Part shown: piece by piece, positions 34,485-45,639 of the stretch
How the letters are laid out: every line of letters starts with the position of its first letter
How positions within the stretch are numbered: position 1 is the stretch's first letter
Assembly: GCA_028571685.1 (NCBI GenBank)
Contig: CM053140.1
Location: 21,433,501 to 21,497,500 of the forward strand
DNA length: 64,000 bases
Direction: 5' to 3'
Source: Heterohyrax brucei
Lineage: Eukaryota; Chordata; Mammalia; Hyracoidea; Procaviidae
Position numbers and translations under genes: made by a program
The notes under the pieces: model-generated
The model's input: only the letters and a program-made list of their open reading frames with translations
Told to the model about the DNA's origin: nothing
The model's database searches: none

Positions 34485-34745
34485 GGTCAAATCTTATGGA
34501 ATGAATTGCATCTCCCCAAAATCTGTGTCATAAATCCGAGCACCCATGCTATTGTTATAATGTTATTTGGGAATGAGTTGTCTTAGTCGTGTGAATGATG
34601 CAGCATTAGTGGAGGCTGCATCTTCAGTCATTCTTTCTTGAAATGTTAAACAGATTACACAAGGAAGCAAGCAATCAGAAAACGGAAAAGTGATTCCATG
34701 CTTGGATTTATGACACAGATTTTGGGGAGATGCAATTCAGTCTAT
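34485..34745 (+). mobile_element. MaLR LTR start with inverted terminal duplicate
   Basis: The LTR 5' end (TTGCATCTCCCCAAAATCTG) runs to about 34680. The first 41 bases (34502-34542) are then repeated in reverse complement at 34699-34739 with one mismatch, giving a hairpin-capable structure with a 156-base loop. Confidence 0.7.
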
Positions 34746-35935
34746 ACCTAGATGCCCAACAACAGAGGAATGGATAGGTAAACTGTAGTATATATATGGA
34801 GCATTACACAATGATAAAGAATAATGATGATTCCACGAAACATCTCATGACCTGGTTTCAACTGGAAGACATTATGTTGAGTGAAAGTAGTCAGCGACAA
34901 AAGGACAAATATTGTACGAGACCCTTATGATAAGATCTCAAAACCAGGCTTACATATAGAAGAAAAGACTCTTTGACAGCTGCAAGGGAGGGGAGGGAGA
35001 GAGGGCGAGGGGGGAAGGGTTTAGATTAGATAGCTGCTAGAAACTTGGTTGGGTCAAATAGGTGATAGCACACATTAGAAACAAGAACATTAAGTGGAAC
35101 TTCAGCATAACTTGAATACTCCTTCCATCTTAACCCAATATTGCAAGGTTAGAGTAGCTGGGGCAGGGGGTGGGGGACCATGCTCTTAGGCAAAATCAAG
35201 GCCAAATGGCACAACTAGCGTTTTGCTAGGAGGGCTCTCTGCACCCCACATGGGTGAGTGGTGTCTGGGGTCTTAAAAGCTGCCAAGCTGCCATCCGAGG
35301 GCACAGCAAATGGTCCCAACTCAGCAGGAACGGATGCTCACCAAGGACTAAAATGACATGGGGTAAAATCAACCCAGAAGACAGAGAGACCCACAGTGAG
35401 TGCCTACATCGACTTACGACCAGAAGGAACGGATCATGCCTGGCTCCCATCAGTGATAGCCACGATGGAGCTCACTACATTGAGCCTCACTGGCAACACA
35501 AGAATAAAATGAGTTGCACCCTGAGATCTCCACTAAAAGACCTCAATTGATGGTCCTGTGGTTTCGGGGTTCCCCTGGGAGCATGGCTCCTGGCTCTGAT
35601 GCTGCCCTTGTCCATAAATCATAATGAAGGTCCACTCTTCGGACACGATTGGATTGGACTTGGCGATGCAGAGTGACCATATACTGGATGCACTTTATGG
35701 TTCTATGCATCTATAGGATATCATCCAGCTGACCTCTGGCTGGAGGACAGAGAGTGGGTGGAGAGGAGGGGAAAGGAGACTGTTGGGAGGATGAGACATG
35801 TATGGAGCAGAGAGGAATAGTGTGCTGTCACTGGGCTGGGAGAGCAGTGGAAGTTGCATATGGGTGGGCATCTAAATGTATATGGGAACGTACATTTTCA
35901 CTCAGTCATAATAAAAAAGAAAAAAAAAAAACAGA
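34745..35935 (+). mobile_element. L1 3' end with poly(A)
   Basis: Begins ATGCCCAACAACAGAGGAAT, continues ATTATGTTGAGTGAAAGTAG, GACAAATATTGTACGAGACC and GAGTGTGCTGTCACTGGG-like text, and ends TCATAATAAAAAAG with an A-rich tail (35911-35932). It is the most complete L1 3'UTR in the window. Confidence 0.75.
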
Positions 35936-36144
35936 AAAGCGAGCTAGCAACCCAGGTGAAGATAACCCAGGGACAGAAGCCCCAAAAGACAAACATCTTC
36001 CACCAGAGGCCGCAGACACAAAGCCTTCTCCTAGAGTGCCCACCACAATTCAAACTTTCAGCCTCCTAAACTGTGAGAAAACAAACATGTTTGTTAAACG
36101 AACCCACTTGTGCTCTGTCTGTTACAGCAGCACTAGAGAACAAA

Positions 36145-36310
36145 AGGTACCCAAGTGGTACAGTGAATAACTGCTCAGCTGCTCACCACCAAGTCACCAG
36201 TTCAAATTCACCAGCAGCTCCTAGGAAACCCTATAGGGCAGTTCGACTCTGTCCTATAGATTCACTAAGAGATGGCAGCAGCTCCAGGGCACTGAACAAC
36301 GAGATCTAAC
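36145..36310 (+). repeat. Afrotherian SINE
   Basis: AAAAGGTACCCAAGTGGTAC through AGTTCAAATTCACCAGCAGC and CTATAGGGCAGTTCGACTC. Confidence 0.8.
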
Positions 36311-36339
36311 TACAACAAGGTACTGTTCCACTGACATTC

Positions 36340-36780
36340 ATGCAAGTACTACACACAAGTGCCCAACAGTGGAAATAACCCAAATTCCCATCAGCAGAAT
36401 CATGGATAAATAAAATGGAGTCTATCCATCTAGTGGACTATTATTCAGTCATAAAGCAAAATGAAGTTCTCGTAAATGCTACAGTATGCATAAAACATGA
36501 AAACACTACATCAAATGAGTCAGACACAAAACAAACATTCTAGGACCTAACTTGCACAACAAACCTAAAATAGGCAAGCATACAGAGACTGAAGTTTATT
36601 AGTGGTGACCAGGGGCTGTCGGGGGCTGAATGGAGGGATGAAGTGGAGTTACAGCTTAACGCAAATTGGGATTTTGCTAGGGGTGATGAAAAATTTAGAA
36701 ACTGATACTGGTGATGTGGTTGCACACAGGGCCAGATTAATGGATGTTACTCAATTAAATATGTAAAACAGCTGAAAAAG
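36340..36780 (+). mobile_element. Old L1 3' end fragment
   Basis: CAAGTGCCCAACAGTGGAAA, CTATTATTCAGTCATAAAGC, GAGTCAGACACAAAACAAAC: the 3'UTR of an older L1 subfamily. Confidence 0.6.
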
Positions 36781-37298
36781 AAAAGAGTTTTCTTGTATAT
36801 ATTTTACCAGACACACAAACACAAATTAGCATGAAATGAACACAAGACAGTATTTGAATAAAAAGCAACTTACTGTCTTGAACTCAGTACATACCTGAAA
36901 GGAGAGGGATTTAGATACCAGGGGAGGAGAGAGAGGAAGTGGGTATTTCAAAAACGTCATGCCAACTTTAAGCAGTACTCACCTAGAGAAATGAAATTAC
37001 GTAGCAGGAACTGGAGTGTGCAAATGGATTTCCTCAGGTAACTGAATCTTGGTCACCTTCTTCTGAATATGAAAAAAGGTCTACCTCTACGATAAAAAAA
37101 ACAAAACCTGAATTATCATTCAGCATACTTGAAAACAAAAGATTATGTTAACGGCATTTGATTTACCAATCATTTCACAAACTTGACACTTGAAGACACA
37201 GCATTTTGGAAACGAACCATACAGCTGGTCCTTCACCGTTTGGTGTTAGTTACCCTGGAGTGGATTTCAAATGATGGGAACTGTTGGTGCGATTCCCA

Positions 37299-37440
37299 TG
37301 GGACACCATTTGCTGGTGTGATTAACAGGGGACACCACTTGCTCGTGTGATTACCAGAGGATACCATTTGCTCGTGTGATTAATACAGGACACCACTTGC
37401 TGGTTTGATTAACAGGGGACACCATTTACTAGTGTGATGT
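37299..37440. repeat. 29-bp minisatellite, about five units
   Basis: GGACACCATTTGCTGGTGTG-type units start at 37301, 37330, 37359, 37388 and 37417, an exact 29-bp period with scattered substitutions. Copy A has no trace of it. Confidence 0.9.
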
Positions 37441-37884
37441 ACATGAGGAGCTGAGGTTGAAAAGAATCACACTGACAACCAACTTTTCGTTTGCTGTCGG
37501 CAGAAAAGGGACAGTCTCCATCAAGTAGAGATTGACACCAGTTTGCTGAACCCAGCAGCTTTTATTGAGCAAAGTAAACAAGTTTTCTGCTGGCAAACTG
37601 AGAAAAAGCATCTCACCAGCCTTCCTTACTTCAAAACAAGTAGTGGCATTCCCAGGAAGGGGGATGAGAAAGTCCCTGAACTATTCTCCATCGAGTGCGA
37701 GTTTTCAGCACGTACCGGTATGTGGCACACTGACACAACCTTGTCTCCAGGGCTTTCGCCAGGCTTCTGCCATTCTCAAGACAAGCCCCTATCTTGAGAA
37801 GGACCAGGGTAGGGTCAGCAGGATTTCACATTCTTTCCAAACACACCCATTGCTACAGGTCCCCACAGATGTGCACAGCAGAAC

Positions 37885-38025
37885 TTCTCCACAGGGTTTT
37901 CAAGGCTGGAGCCTTTTGGTAACAGATCACCAGGCTTGTCTTCCAAGGCCTACCTGGCTGGGTTTGAACTGACAACCTTTCAGCTAGTAATGTTAACCCT
38001 TTGCACCACCCAGGAGCTCCCTGTT
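37885..38025 (-). repeat. Afrotherian SINE, partial
   Basis: GTTTTCAAGGCTGGAGCC, GGTTTGAACTGACAACC, GCACCACCCAGGAGCTCC; the counterpart of 130-255. Confidence 0.75.
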
Positions 38026-39339
38026 TCGCTCTTTACTGTCTATATCTTCTGTTTTCTTATGCTTACATTCCACACATTTGACATACATTTAGGACCTTCA
38101 TTCTACATTACATTTGGTTGAAAAGGAAACAAATTCTCTAATCATACTGCAGGTGTCACATACTATTTACTCAACTTAAGCCTTACTTTTTTTTGTACTC
38201 AAAATTATAAATTACATTTCTCCAGCAGCTGCACATTTGACATTTTTTTCAGGAAGAGCTCTGTGTGAAATAATTTTTATAAAGGATGAGCGGTCTTCTG
38301 CAACACTGTAACGCGGCTGCCCAAAGAAGAACAAATCTGTCCTGGAAGAAGCAAACATCAAGGCTTTTTAGCAGCCATGACAACACTCTGTCACCCACAG
38401 TCTGGGCATGTGATCATGGAGGATCCGTTCCTGCACAAGGATACCATGCGTGGTCAACTCCAGGGACCTTCAGAGAGATGCCCTGACAGAGTAAATATAA
38501 GTCATGCAAACATAAACAGTGATTATGAAGAAGGCACATGCCCATGAACTTTGTCCTATTGTATGTGGGGTTGCTGTGAGTCCGAACTGAAGACACAGTA
38601 CCTAACAACGTGTGGCTGACCTTCGAGGATCCCTTCAAGTATTCTGATCTGTTATGGGGTTGAACTCACCTTTCAATTAGCAGCTGAGTGCCTAATCAAA
38701 GCGCACTGCTGACAGTCCCCTTTATACAGAGACCTCCCATTTCCACCTCATTTTTATCGTCACTGTTCGGAAATTGGGAACATGAATGGCCTTTGATCCG
38801 AGAAGCCTTCAACAAAAATATGACGCGTTAGTACTACAATCTGTGGCTGAATGACCAGCATCTAAGCTGGCTCATATCCTGTCTCATCCAACCATTAAAA
38901 TCTTGGACAAACACTGCTGTTTCAGCTCCAGAAAACCTTCAGCGACCACATCACCTTCTATCTGCAGACCAAATAGGAATGGCTGTATTGTTTCACACAT
39001 AATCATGACGAAAATGTCGGCTTTATACTCAAAGAAATTCAGGAAACGTGCCCGTAATTTCCTTCTGAATTTGGAATCCATTTGAGACAGACACGGGGGA
39101 ACGATGTAGCAGTCGGCGTCTGCAAGGATTACACCGTTGGAAACCCCATGGGGCGGCTCTACTATCCTACAACGTTGCTATCAATTAGACTTCACGGCAA
39201 TCTTTTCAGACGTTTCAAAATCCACCTACCTATTCCCAACTCATGCTTTAAATTCGTCTCTTAAATATCTACAAATATCTACACACATTAAAAGAGGAGA
39301 TACATACATAACTCCTCACCATCTTAGTTTCTATATGAA

Positions 39340-40010
39340 CAGCAGCACTCCAATCGCTGCGGCACTTGGAGCAGCGCACGGGACAGCGAGGGCTCAGGGC
39401 CTTCCCACTCGGGCCAACCGCCCCGAGCCTTCCCACTGTATTTCTCACAAACTCCCAGGGTAGTTGATGCTGTTGATCTGAAAAACCACTTTTGCTCAGC
39501 GAGAGTCCCATGGTTTTACCTGTCATTCCACCCAGAGATACAGCGCCACTCACCTACCAGTCGTACAACTTGCGGTACTTGCGAAGCGGAAGTGCCAGAC
39601 GGCCTGGGCCCCACAGGGCTTCCGTTGAAGAGTGACGTCGGAGGGAGCTCCGCCCACCGGACCGCCCCCTTCGGGACCCTGCGGCCCTGCACAACGTGGC
39701 GACGGTAAGGCCCGCGGCTCTCGCGGCTCTCCCAGGGGTGAGAAGTCAAGAATGTGGGAGACAGTGGGAGCACAGACCTCAGCTCGGTGCGCTGTACGTG
39801 CTGCTGGAACAAGCATGACACACACAAAGCCAGGCCTCCCTCACACAGCAGCTGTCGAGGCACCCAGCATGGCGGCCGGCCCTCACACTACCACTTCCGC
39901 TTCCCGTTTTTGGCAACAGTTTTTTGCAATGTCACGGGCTCCGAACGCTGACCCAGAGGGCTCTACCCAGTGACCGGTCGAGTTCGGTGCCTTCGCTCGG
40001 TCTAAGGTTC
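39340..40010 (+). promoter_or_regulatory. CpG-rich promoter-like segment
   Basis: The only clearly CpG-rich single-copy-type stretch outside retroviral and L1 DNA, densest at 39560-39730. Visible motifs are GCGGAAGTG (ETS/GABP-like, about 39578), TGACGTCG (CRE-like, about 39632), CTCCGCCC (GC-box-like) and CTTCCGCTTCC (about 39893). A donor-like ACG|GTAAGG lies at 39705. Copy A of the block has lost most CpGs and the donor. A TATA-less promoter with a short first exon is the simplest reading; the gene it served is not recognised. Confidence 0.45.
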
Positions 40011-40280
40011 TGTCCACTGGGGTCTTCTTTGCCTCTGGAAACAAAAGCCTAAGGTTTCTCAAATGCACAAAGAAACACAAGACAGTTCAGTAGGCAAAGA
40101 TTTCTAATGTACTTGGAGAGCAAAGGAAGATGTATTTCCATACTTATCCATTTGAAAGTCAATATTTACCATGTCTTTTAGAGAAATATTCACCTCTCAT
40201 ATGTATTTGCCAGTCTGTAAAATTGTTATAAGTGCCTCCTTTGACTTCTCTTTTATGGTTTGTTTTCTCTTACCTATCAG

Positions 40281-40381
40281 GTGTCTCTCCTTAGGAATAG
40301 GCCACCAACTCTGCAAACCCAGTCTGAACTCTGCAAGAGCTGAGGACACTTGAGAGGAGGATTTTTGACGATGAGAGGCAG
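40281..40381 (+). other. Exon-like 101-bp segment, copy B
   Basis: Preceded by the acceptor TTTCTCTTACCTATCAG and followed by GTAGGC, a weaker donor than GTAAGC in copy A. Same length as 2452-2552, about 0.6 kb downstream of the promoter-like segment, as expected of a second exon. Frames contain stops (for example after ACTCTGCAAGAGC), so it would be untranslated or dead. Confidence 0.35.
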
Positions 40382-40559
40382 GTAGGCACTATTCTGAGGA
40401 AAAATAGGTAAAAGTGAAAGTCGTTTTGAAAATGTCTGTTGTAAACCATTTTTACTTTTTTCTCTGGTACAAACATGTATAAGAAATGGATCACATATAC
40501 TCATCTGAACTGGTTAAGGGCTCAGTTTTGAGATTTGCATATATACTGATAGACCTCGT

Positions 40560-40900
40560 TGAACATTAAGTTTCTGTTTTATGGGATCTTGTGTAAAATG
40601 GGAATTCCACAACACTTAATTTTGCTCTTAAGGAATCTGTATATGCATCCAGAGGCAGTCATACACACAGAACCAGGGGACACTGCTGGTTCAAAGTCAG
40701 AAAAGATGGGCATCAGAGGTGGATCCTTGTACCGTATCTTTACCATGTGTGCACTGAACAAATAATCTGAGAAGCTGCTTTCTGCAAAGAGGAACAAGGC
40801 ATCAGGATTGGAGGACGACTCATTAACAACCTGCCATACGCAGACGACATACCTTACTTGCTGGAAGTGAAGCAGATCTGAAACACGGATGAAGAGCAAG
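40560..40900 (+). mobile_element. RTE/BovB-type LINE fragment
   Basis: AAAATGGGAATTCCACAACA, GGAATCTGTATATGCATCC, CCATACGCAGACGACATACC (the RT YADD region), ACTTGCTGGAAGTGAAGC. Counterpart of 5340-5690. Confidence 0.75.
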
Positions 40901-41039
40901 AACTATATCCTTCAGTACGGATTGCACCTGGTCATAGACTGTGTTCTCCACAAAATCAGTAGCAATTTGGCTATGCCTAATTCCTGGTATTCAGTGTGCT
41001 GCCTCCATTTTGCAATTCCTGCCCCTATGAGGTGAGTCA

Positions 41040-41400
41040 GGGTGGGTGGGCAGCAGTGGTTTTGGCAGACTAAGATTCAATGGTGTAAGTTGGTTTGGGA
41101 CCTTGAGGCAGTCTATGGAGGTATGAAGGAAAAAATCTAGCAGAGAGAATCGGGACCCTCACCCTATCAAGAACACAGCACCAGGAGAAGAGTGCGTCCT
41201 TCAGGCCTGAGTTTCCTGGACCAAGGTGTTCCCCACCCAAAGACTGATGCAACACAAGGACTTTCCTTCAGAGCTGACACAGGGACAGCCCTTCCCCTAA
41301 ATGTGGCCTTGTAACCTACTGGACTGTGTAAGAATGAACTTCTCTCTTAAAGCCATCCACTGTCTGATAATTCTGTTAGAGCAGCACTGGCTTCCTAAAA
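41040..41400 (+). mobile_element. MaLR-like LTR fragment
   Basis: TGGTGTAAGTTGGTTTGGGA to TAAAGCCATCCACTGTCTGA; the counterpart of 5830-6205. It interrupts the RTE element. Confidence 0.55.
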
Positions 41401-42090
41401 CACATCTCAACATCAAGAAAACAAAAATCCTTACAACTGGACCAGTAAGCAACATGGTAATAAATGTCAGAGGTTGTCACCAGTTTCACTGTACTTGGGT
41501 CTACAATCCACACCCATGGAAGCCACAGTCAAGAAATCAAAAGATACACTGGGAACATCTGTGGCAAAGGATCTTTTTAAAGTACTGAAAAATGAGGATG
41601 TCACCTTGAAGACGAAAGTGTACCTGACCCAAGCCATGTTATTATCAGATGTAGCAAATGCATGTGAGAGCTGGATGATGAATGAAGAAGGCAGAAGAAG
41701 AGTTGATGCCTTTGAATTTTGGTGTTGGAGAAGAATGTTGAATGTATCATGGGTAGCCAGAAGAACCAACAGATCTGTTCTGGAAAAAGTACAACCAGAG
41801 TACTTCTTGGAAACAAAGATGGCAAGACTACATCGTACATACTTTGGACATGCTGTCAGGAAAGATCACTCCCTGGAGAAGGACATCATGCTTCACCGAG
41901 TGGAGGGTCAGAGAAAAAGAGGAAGACCCTCAGTGAGATGGGTGGACACAGTGGCCATAACAATGGGCTTAAGCATAAAAATAACCGTGGGCATGAGGCA
42001 AGACTGAGCAGTGTTTTGTTCTGTTGTGCACGAGCTCACTATGAGTTGAAACCGACTTGATGGCACCTAGCAACAACCAGAACAAGTGAG
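41400..42090 (+). pseudogene. RTE/BovB ORF2p C-terminal remnant
   Basis: The 3' end of an RTE LINE. The open frame 41474-42007 encodes the RT C-terminal part beyond the catalytic domain: VAKDLFKVLKNEDVTLKTKV, WCWRRMLNVSW, YFGHAVRKDHSLEKDIMLH and GQRKRGRPSVRWVD, all typical of RTE/BovB ORF2p. The 3' end follows (GAGTTGAAACCGACTTGATG and CAACAAC). It has been open for 177 codons by chance preservation or youth; the element as a whole is dead because its N-terminal part is missing or decayed. Confidence 0.88.
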
Positions 42091-42229
42091 CTGAAATGGG
42101 CTGGTACTGGTCTTTTTGAATCAGAAAAAAGAAACACATGATCTACTACAACAAGAATGACAAATTGAAGAGGAATGGTATCACATTCATCAATAAAAAG
42201 AACACTTCAAAATGTATGCTGAAGTACAG

Positions 42230-42600
42230 ACCAACTGCCACCCGTCCTCCATCATGAATCTCATAGAAGCAGGATTTACATTGTACAGGAAAATCACACA
42301 ATACCAGGAATCATAGATTGGGCCAATGGCTCCACATAGTTTTGGGGGAAACAACAGGTGCAAACATGACAGATACCAAGGAAGAGACTGTACAGTTCTC
42401 TATGACACTCTCAAACCTAGAAACAGAGCATCATCCACAAGCAAGTGGGCAAGGAAGAGACTGTTCTCGTGCCCAACTCACTCCACATTCTATCCATGTC
42501 TACTGGCCCTTTTCCCTTCCTGATGGTAAGCAGTACAGGGGGAAGGGTTGGCAGGTGCAGCAGCTCCTAATGTTGAGGAGATGCAGGGTGGTACCAGCAC
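42230..42600. repeat. Duplication block F, copy 2
   Basis: Begins inside a minus-strand MaLR LTR remnant (CACACAATACCAGGAATCAT ... GGGGGAAACAAC). It follows the same course as 10480-10850 up to GGAGATGCAGGG. Confidence 0.6.
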
Positions 42601-42996
42601 TTTTTCTTTGGGGGATATGGAGAGGTATCTCAGTACAGGGAGATGGAGGCCTTTAATCCTCACTGGAAGAGGTCTTGGCTGACACACAGTGGGTGGAAAC
42701 ATGAGATGGGAGGATGAAGAAGGGGCAGTGAAAGACATTCAATGTGGAGGCCACTGGGTCACAGTAAACATGGTGGCTGGACTATCACAGTAGTGATTCC
42801 CTTCAAGGAAGAAACATCCTCATCTGTTAGGGATCAAAGGATAAATATCTGCCTCTTGCCAAGGAGAAAGAGACCTTGCTGAAAGCCTTCTAATACGAGA
42901 GGCCTAGATGGAAGTCTGAATGTGGGGTAGATATCTCCCCTAACAGGACCTACCCAGCCAGGGGTAGGAGGCCACCACCCCAGCAGGTCCTCTCAC
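42600..42996. other. No gene recognised
   Basis: Between block F and the SEA exons. It could contain further mucin linker exons, but no Ser/Thr-rich frame with splice signals could be supported. Confidence 0.35.
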
Positions 42997-43161
42997 TTTG
43001 GACATAGACATTGTCCCTGTTCATGGTATAGGGGACAAGCTGGGTGACACCACAGGTCAGCTGGTTCAGCTCCCGGTGGAGCTTCTCTCCATCCAGACTG
43101 TGGCCATTAAGGACAGAGCAGAGTGTGTAGATGCCATCCACTTTTGGGGCTTCCTTGTGCT
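42997..43161 (-). pseudogene. MUC16-like SEA module, exon 3
   Basis: Minus-strand exon-like segment of 165 bp reading EHKEAPKVDGIYTLC and ELNQLTCGVTQLVPYTMNRD, ending NVYVQ. This is the C-terminal half of a SEA domain as found in MUC16 (CA125) tandem repeats (pattern VD-I-C, L-REL-QLT-G-T-LGPYT-DRDSLYV). Acceptor CCTCGTTCTCCCTCAAAG and donor GTGAGA are present. The frame is open. The join to exon 2 would be out of frame as read here, so the module is probably broken or an acceptor has moved. Confidence 0.7.
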
Positions 43162-43617
43162 CTTTGAGGGAGAACGAGGGTATGACCACAAATGGTGCCT
43201 CCAGAGAGAGGTTCTGAGAGTCTTTGGGGGCAGGACAGAGACAGGCAAGAGGAAATGAGACAGGTGAAGACTTGGACTTGTGATTAAAGCAAGGGCATAA
43301 GACTTCTTTCTCTGGAGAGAATCCCTGGAGACAGAGTTGAAGATCTAAAGGAAATGTCCTAAGTGGTTCCAGCAAGGAGAAGAGTGAGTTCTGGAAGTTG
43401 CAGAATGGTACCAGGGAAGAGTCAGTCCTGCTCAGGAGCTCTGCAGAGCCTAAGAGTGGTAGTGGGGACTAGGAAATGCCTTGGTCCTGGAGCAGATGCC
43501 TCCCAAATTCTACCTCTACTGTGGAGGCTGAATCTGGCAAGACAGAGGGGAAATGACCAAAGGCCGTAAGCCTGGGATCCCTTGACACACTCCTGCTGTC
43601 TTTTCCAGATGTATCAC

Positions 43618-43685
43618 CTAAGTGAGGTCAGTCTGCAATCAGAGTAGAGGGTGTCAGCACTGGGCTTACTGAGCAAGAGCCCAAG
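43618..43685 (-). pseudogene. MUC16-like SEA module, exon 2
   Basis: A 68-bp segment encoding LGLLLSKPSADTLYSDC then RLTSL, matching the MUC16 SEA pattern LGPLF-NSS-G-LYSGCRLTSLR. Flanked by acceptor CTCTTTTCTCCCAAG and donor GTGATA. Size and phase (phase 0 at its 5' side) fit the short second exon of a MUC16 SEA repeat. Confidence 0.68.
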
Positions 43686-43785
43686 CTTGGGAGAAAAGAA
43701 GAGTTCAAGAGGAGGGCTCAAGGGGCTGAGGGAAAGTGTGGGCAGGGATGAGGTGGGCGCCATGCGGACATCACGGTCCTCTTAC

Positions 43786-43915
43786 CAGGCTCTGCTGGAT
43801 GCTGTCAGCCATAGTGAGCTTTGTAGTACCCTGTTATCCCATGTCATCCATATAGCGCAGGTTGGTGATGGTGAAGTTGCAGGTGAACCAGACCGGGGCA
43901 GGTTGAAGAGCTGTA
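43786..43915 (-). pseudogene. MUC16-like SEA module, exon 1
   Basis: A 130-bp segment reading FTCNFTITNLRYMDDMG, then a TAA stop, then QGTTKLTMADSIQQSL before the donor GTAAGA. FTxNFTITNL-YxxxM is the signature start of MUC16 SEA domains (mucin extracellular module, SEA fold). The acceptor TTTTTCTTCCTCTCCAG precedes it. The in-frame TAA where the family has Arg or a neighbouring residue shows this copy cannot encode a full domain. Confidence 0.75.
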
Positions 43916-44460
43916 CTGGAGAGGAAGAAAAAGTTTTCCCTGTGGACTACAGTAATAGCCAAGGTTGCCTAGGACCCTGGTCAGAAGCAACAGCAGTGAA
44001 CTACGTACGGCCATTGGCTGCAGGAGCACAAGGAGAGAACAAAGATTTGGGGAACCCAAACTTCCTCATTCGGTCAGCATTAAGTGAGCAGACATGAGTT
44101 CAAAGCTTTGTGCAATCATAGCTGTCAAAGGCACAGTGTTACCGACTGTATTGTCAACACAAAATTTCTGTTGAAACCCTCACCCTCTTACCTGTGAATC
44201 TTAAGCATCCAATATTATAGAGCAGAACTGCCCTCACAGAGTTCTTTTAGGCTAAAATCTTTAATTTTAAAATTACTTGGCTGAAAATTATTTCCAAAGT
44301 TGGCAGTAGTACATCAACAGGGAACAGCCAGGAATTCAACCCTGATGAACACAAAGGTGGTACAACAGGGGATACCACTGCTGATTGACAGTTGGATCTT
44401 GATGGAAAGCAGAAAATACCAGAAAGATGTTGACCTGTGTTTTACTGACTACACAAACAC
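43916..44460. other. No gene recognised
   Basis: Nothing beyond the SEA exon 1 acceptor could be assigned. The last 200 bases are A+T-rich. Confidence 0.4.
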
Positions 44461-45200
44461 ATCTGACTGTGTGAATTGTAATAAATAATGGAGAACGCTG
44501 GGACAAAAATGAAATTCCAGGACACTTCATTCTGCTCTTACGGAACCTGTGTACAGAAAGAAGAGGCAGTCATTCTAACGCACAAGTGAGTATTACGTGG
44601 CTTAAAATCCAGAAATACTTCATCAGAGTCATAATCTTTCCGCATTACTCAGCCTATATGCTTGGCAAGTAATCCTAGAAACTGGACAATACGAACAAGA
44701 AGGCAGGATTATTGATGCAGAAAGACTCATTAACAATCTATCATATGCATATGATACAAATTTGACTGCTAAAAGTCAAGTAGATTTCAGGTAAAGTCTT
44801 TGGTGTGGATTGGACATCAACGTAAAGAAAACCAAAATCCACGCAACTAGACTGGTAAGAACCATCATGATGAGTGGAAAAACACTGAAGTTATCAAGGA
44901 TTGCATTTGACCCAGATCCATGATCAGTATCCATGAAGTTTGTTGTTGTTGGGTGCCATCAAGTCAAACCCGACTCATAGCAGTCCTGTCCACAACAGAA
45001 GGTAATTCTTCCTGGTCCTGGGCCATGCTCAAAATGGTTGTTAGACTTCAGCCCACTGTTGGAGCCATAAAGTAACAGTCAACAAATCAAAAGACACACT
45101 GCACTGTGAAAATTGGGTGCAGATGACCTCTTTAAATCTTGAAAAGCAAAGGCATGACTCTGATGACTAAGCTGTAGTGTCATGGATCGACTTGAGCCAA
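44460..45200 (+). mobile_element. RTE/BovB LINE fragment with nested 3' end
   Basis: RT-region pieces on the plus strand: AAAATGAAATTCCAGGACAC, ATTAACAATCTATCATATGC, AAGAAAACCAAAATCCACGC. At about 44938-45060 an antisense RTE 3' end (GTTGTTGTTGGGTGCCATCA) interrupts it, after which the plus-strand RT region resumes (AAATCAAAAGACACACTGC). Confidence 0.75.
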
Positions 45201-45639
45201 GATGCACAGTCTTCAACAGGATCCACTTATGCGTCATAATCCACTCTAACCTTTGTCTGAAGACTTGGCTTCAGGAATGATTTCACTTGTGGGCTAACAC
45301 AGTCTGAGGACCAGGTCTTCTGGGGTCTCTCCAGGCTCAGTCAGGTCAGCAGGTCTGTTCTTGCTACTCCAATTTTAGTTCTACACCCCACTGTTCTCCC
45401 ACTTCATCAGAGACTCTATTGTTTTCTTTGTGAGCACAGTCACTGGTGGTAGCCTGGTACCATCTAGTTCTTGATTCTGGCTGATAGCCTCTAGTTTAGG
45501 TGGCCCTTTATGTTGTTTTGGACTCCAAGGTACCTAACAACGTAATTGTGGAAGAAATAGCATTTTAGAACAGGCTTCTTAGGTTTTATTAATGAGGTAG
45601 TATCAGAGTAGGCATTTACCCATGAGTCCACTTGTCATA

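Larger units (their letters stand above)
37179..41470. repeat. Segmental duplication block A (copy B)
   Basis: Counterpart of 1-6300, without the L1. It differs near its start by the minisatellite and about 0.5 kb of extra DNA (37283-37866), and it runs further into RTE sequence at its end. It retains more CpGs in the promoter-like part. Confidence 0.8.

Noticed and set aside
39516-39973. 115- and 113-codon frames on opposite strands in the CpG-rich segment
   Set aside because: Stop codons are rare in CpG-rich DNA; the frames are not shared with copy A and have no recognisable domain.
41474-42007. A 177-codon frame as a host gene
   Set aside because: The protein pattern is the C-terminal end of RTE/BovB ORF2p and the 3' end of that LINE follows directly.
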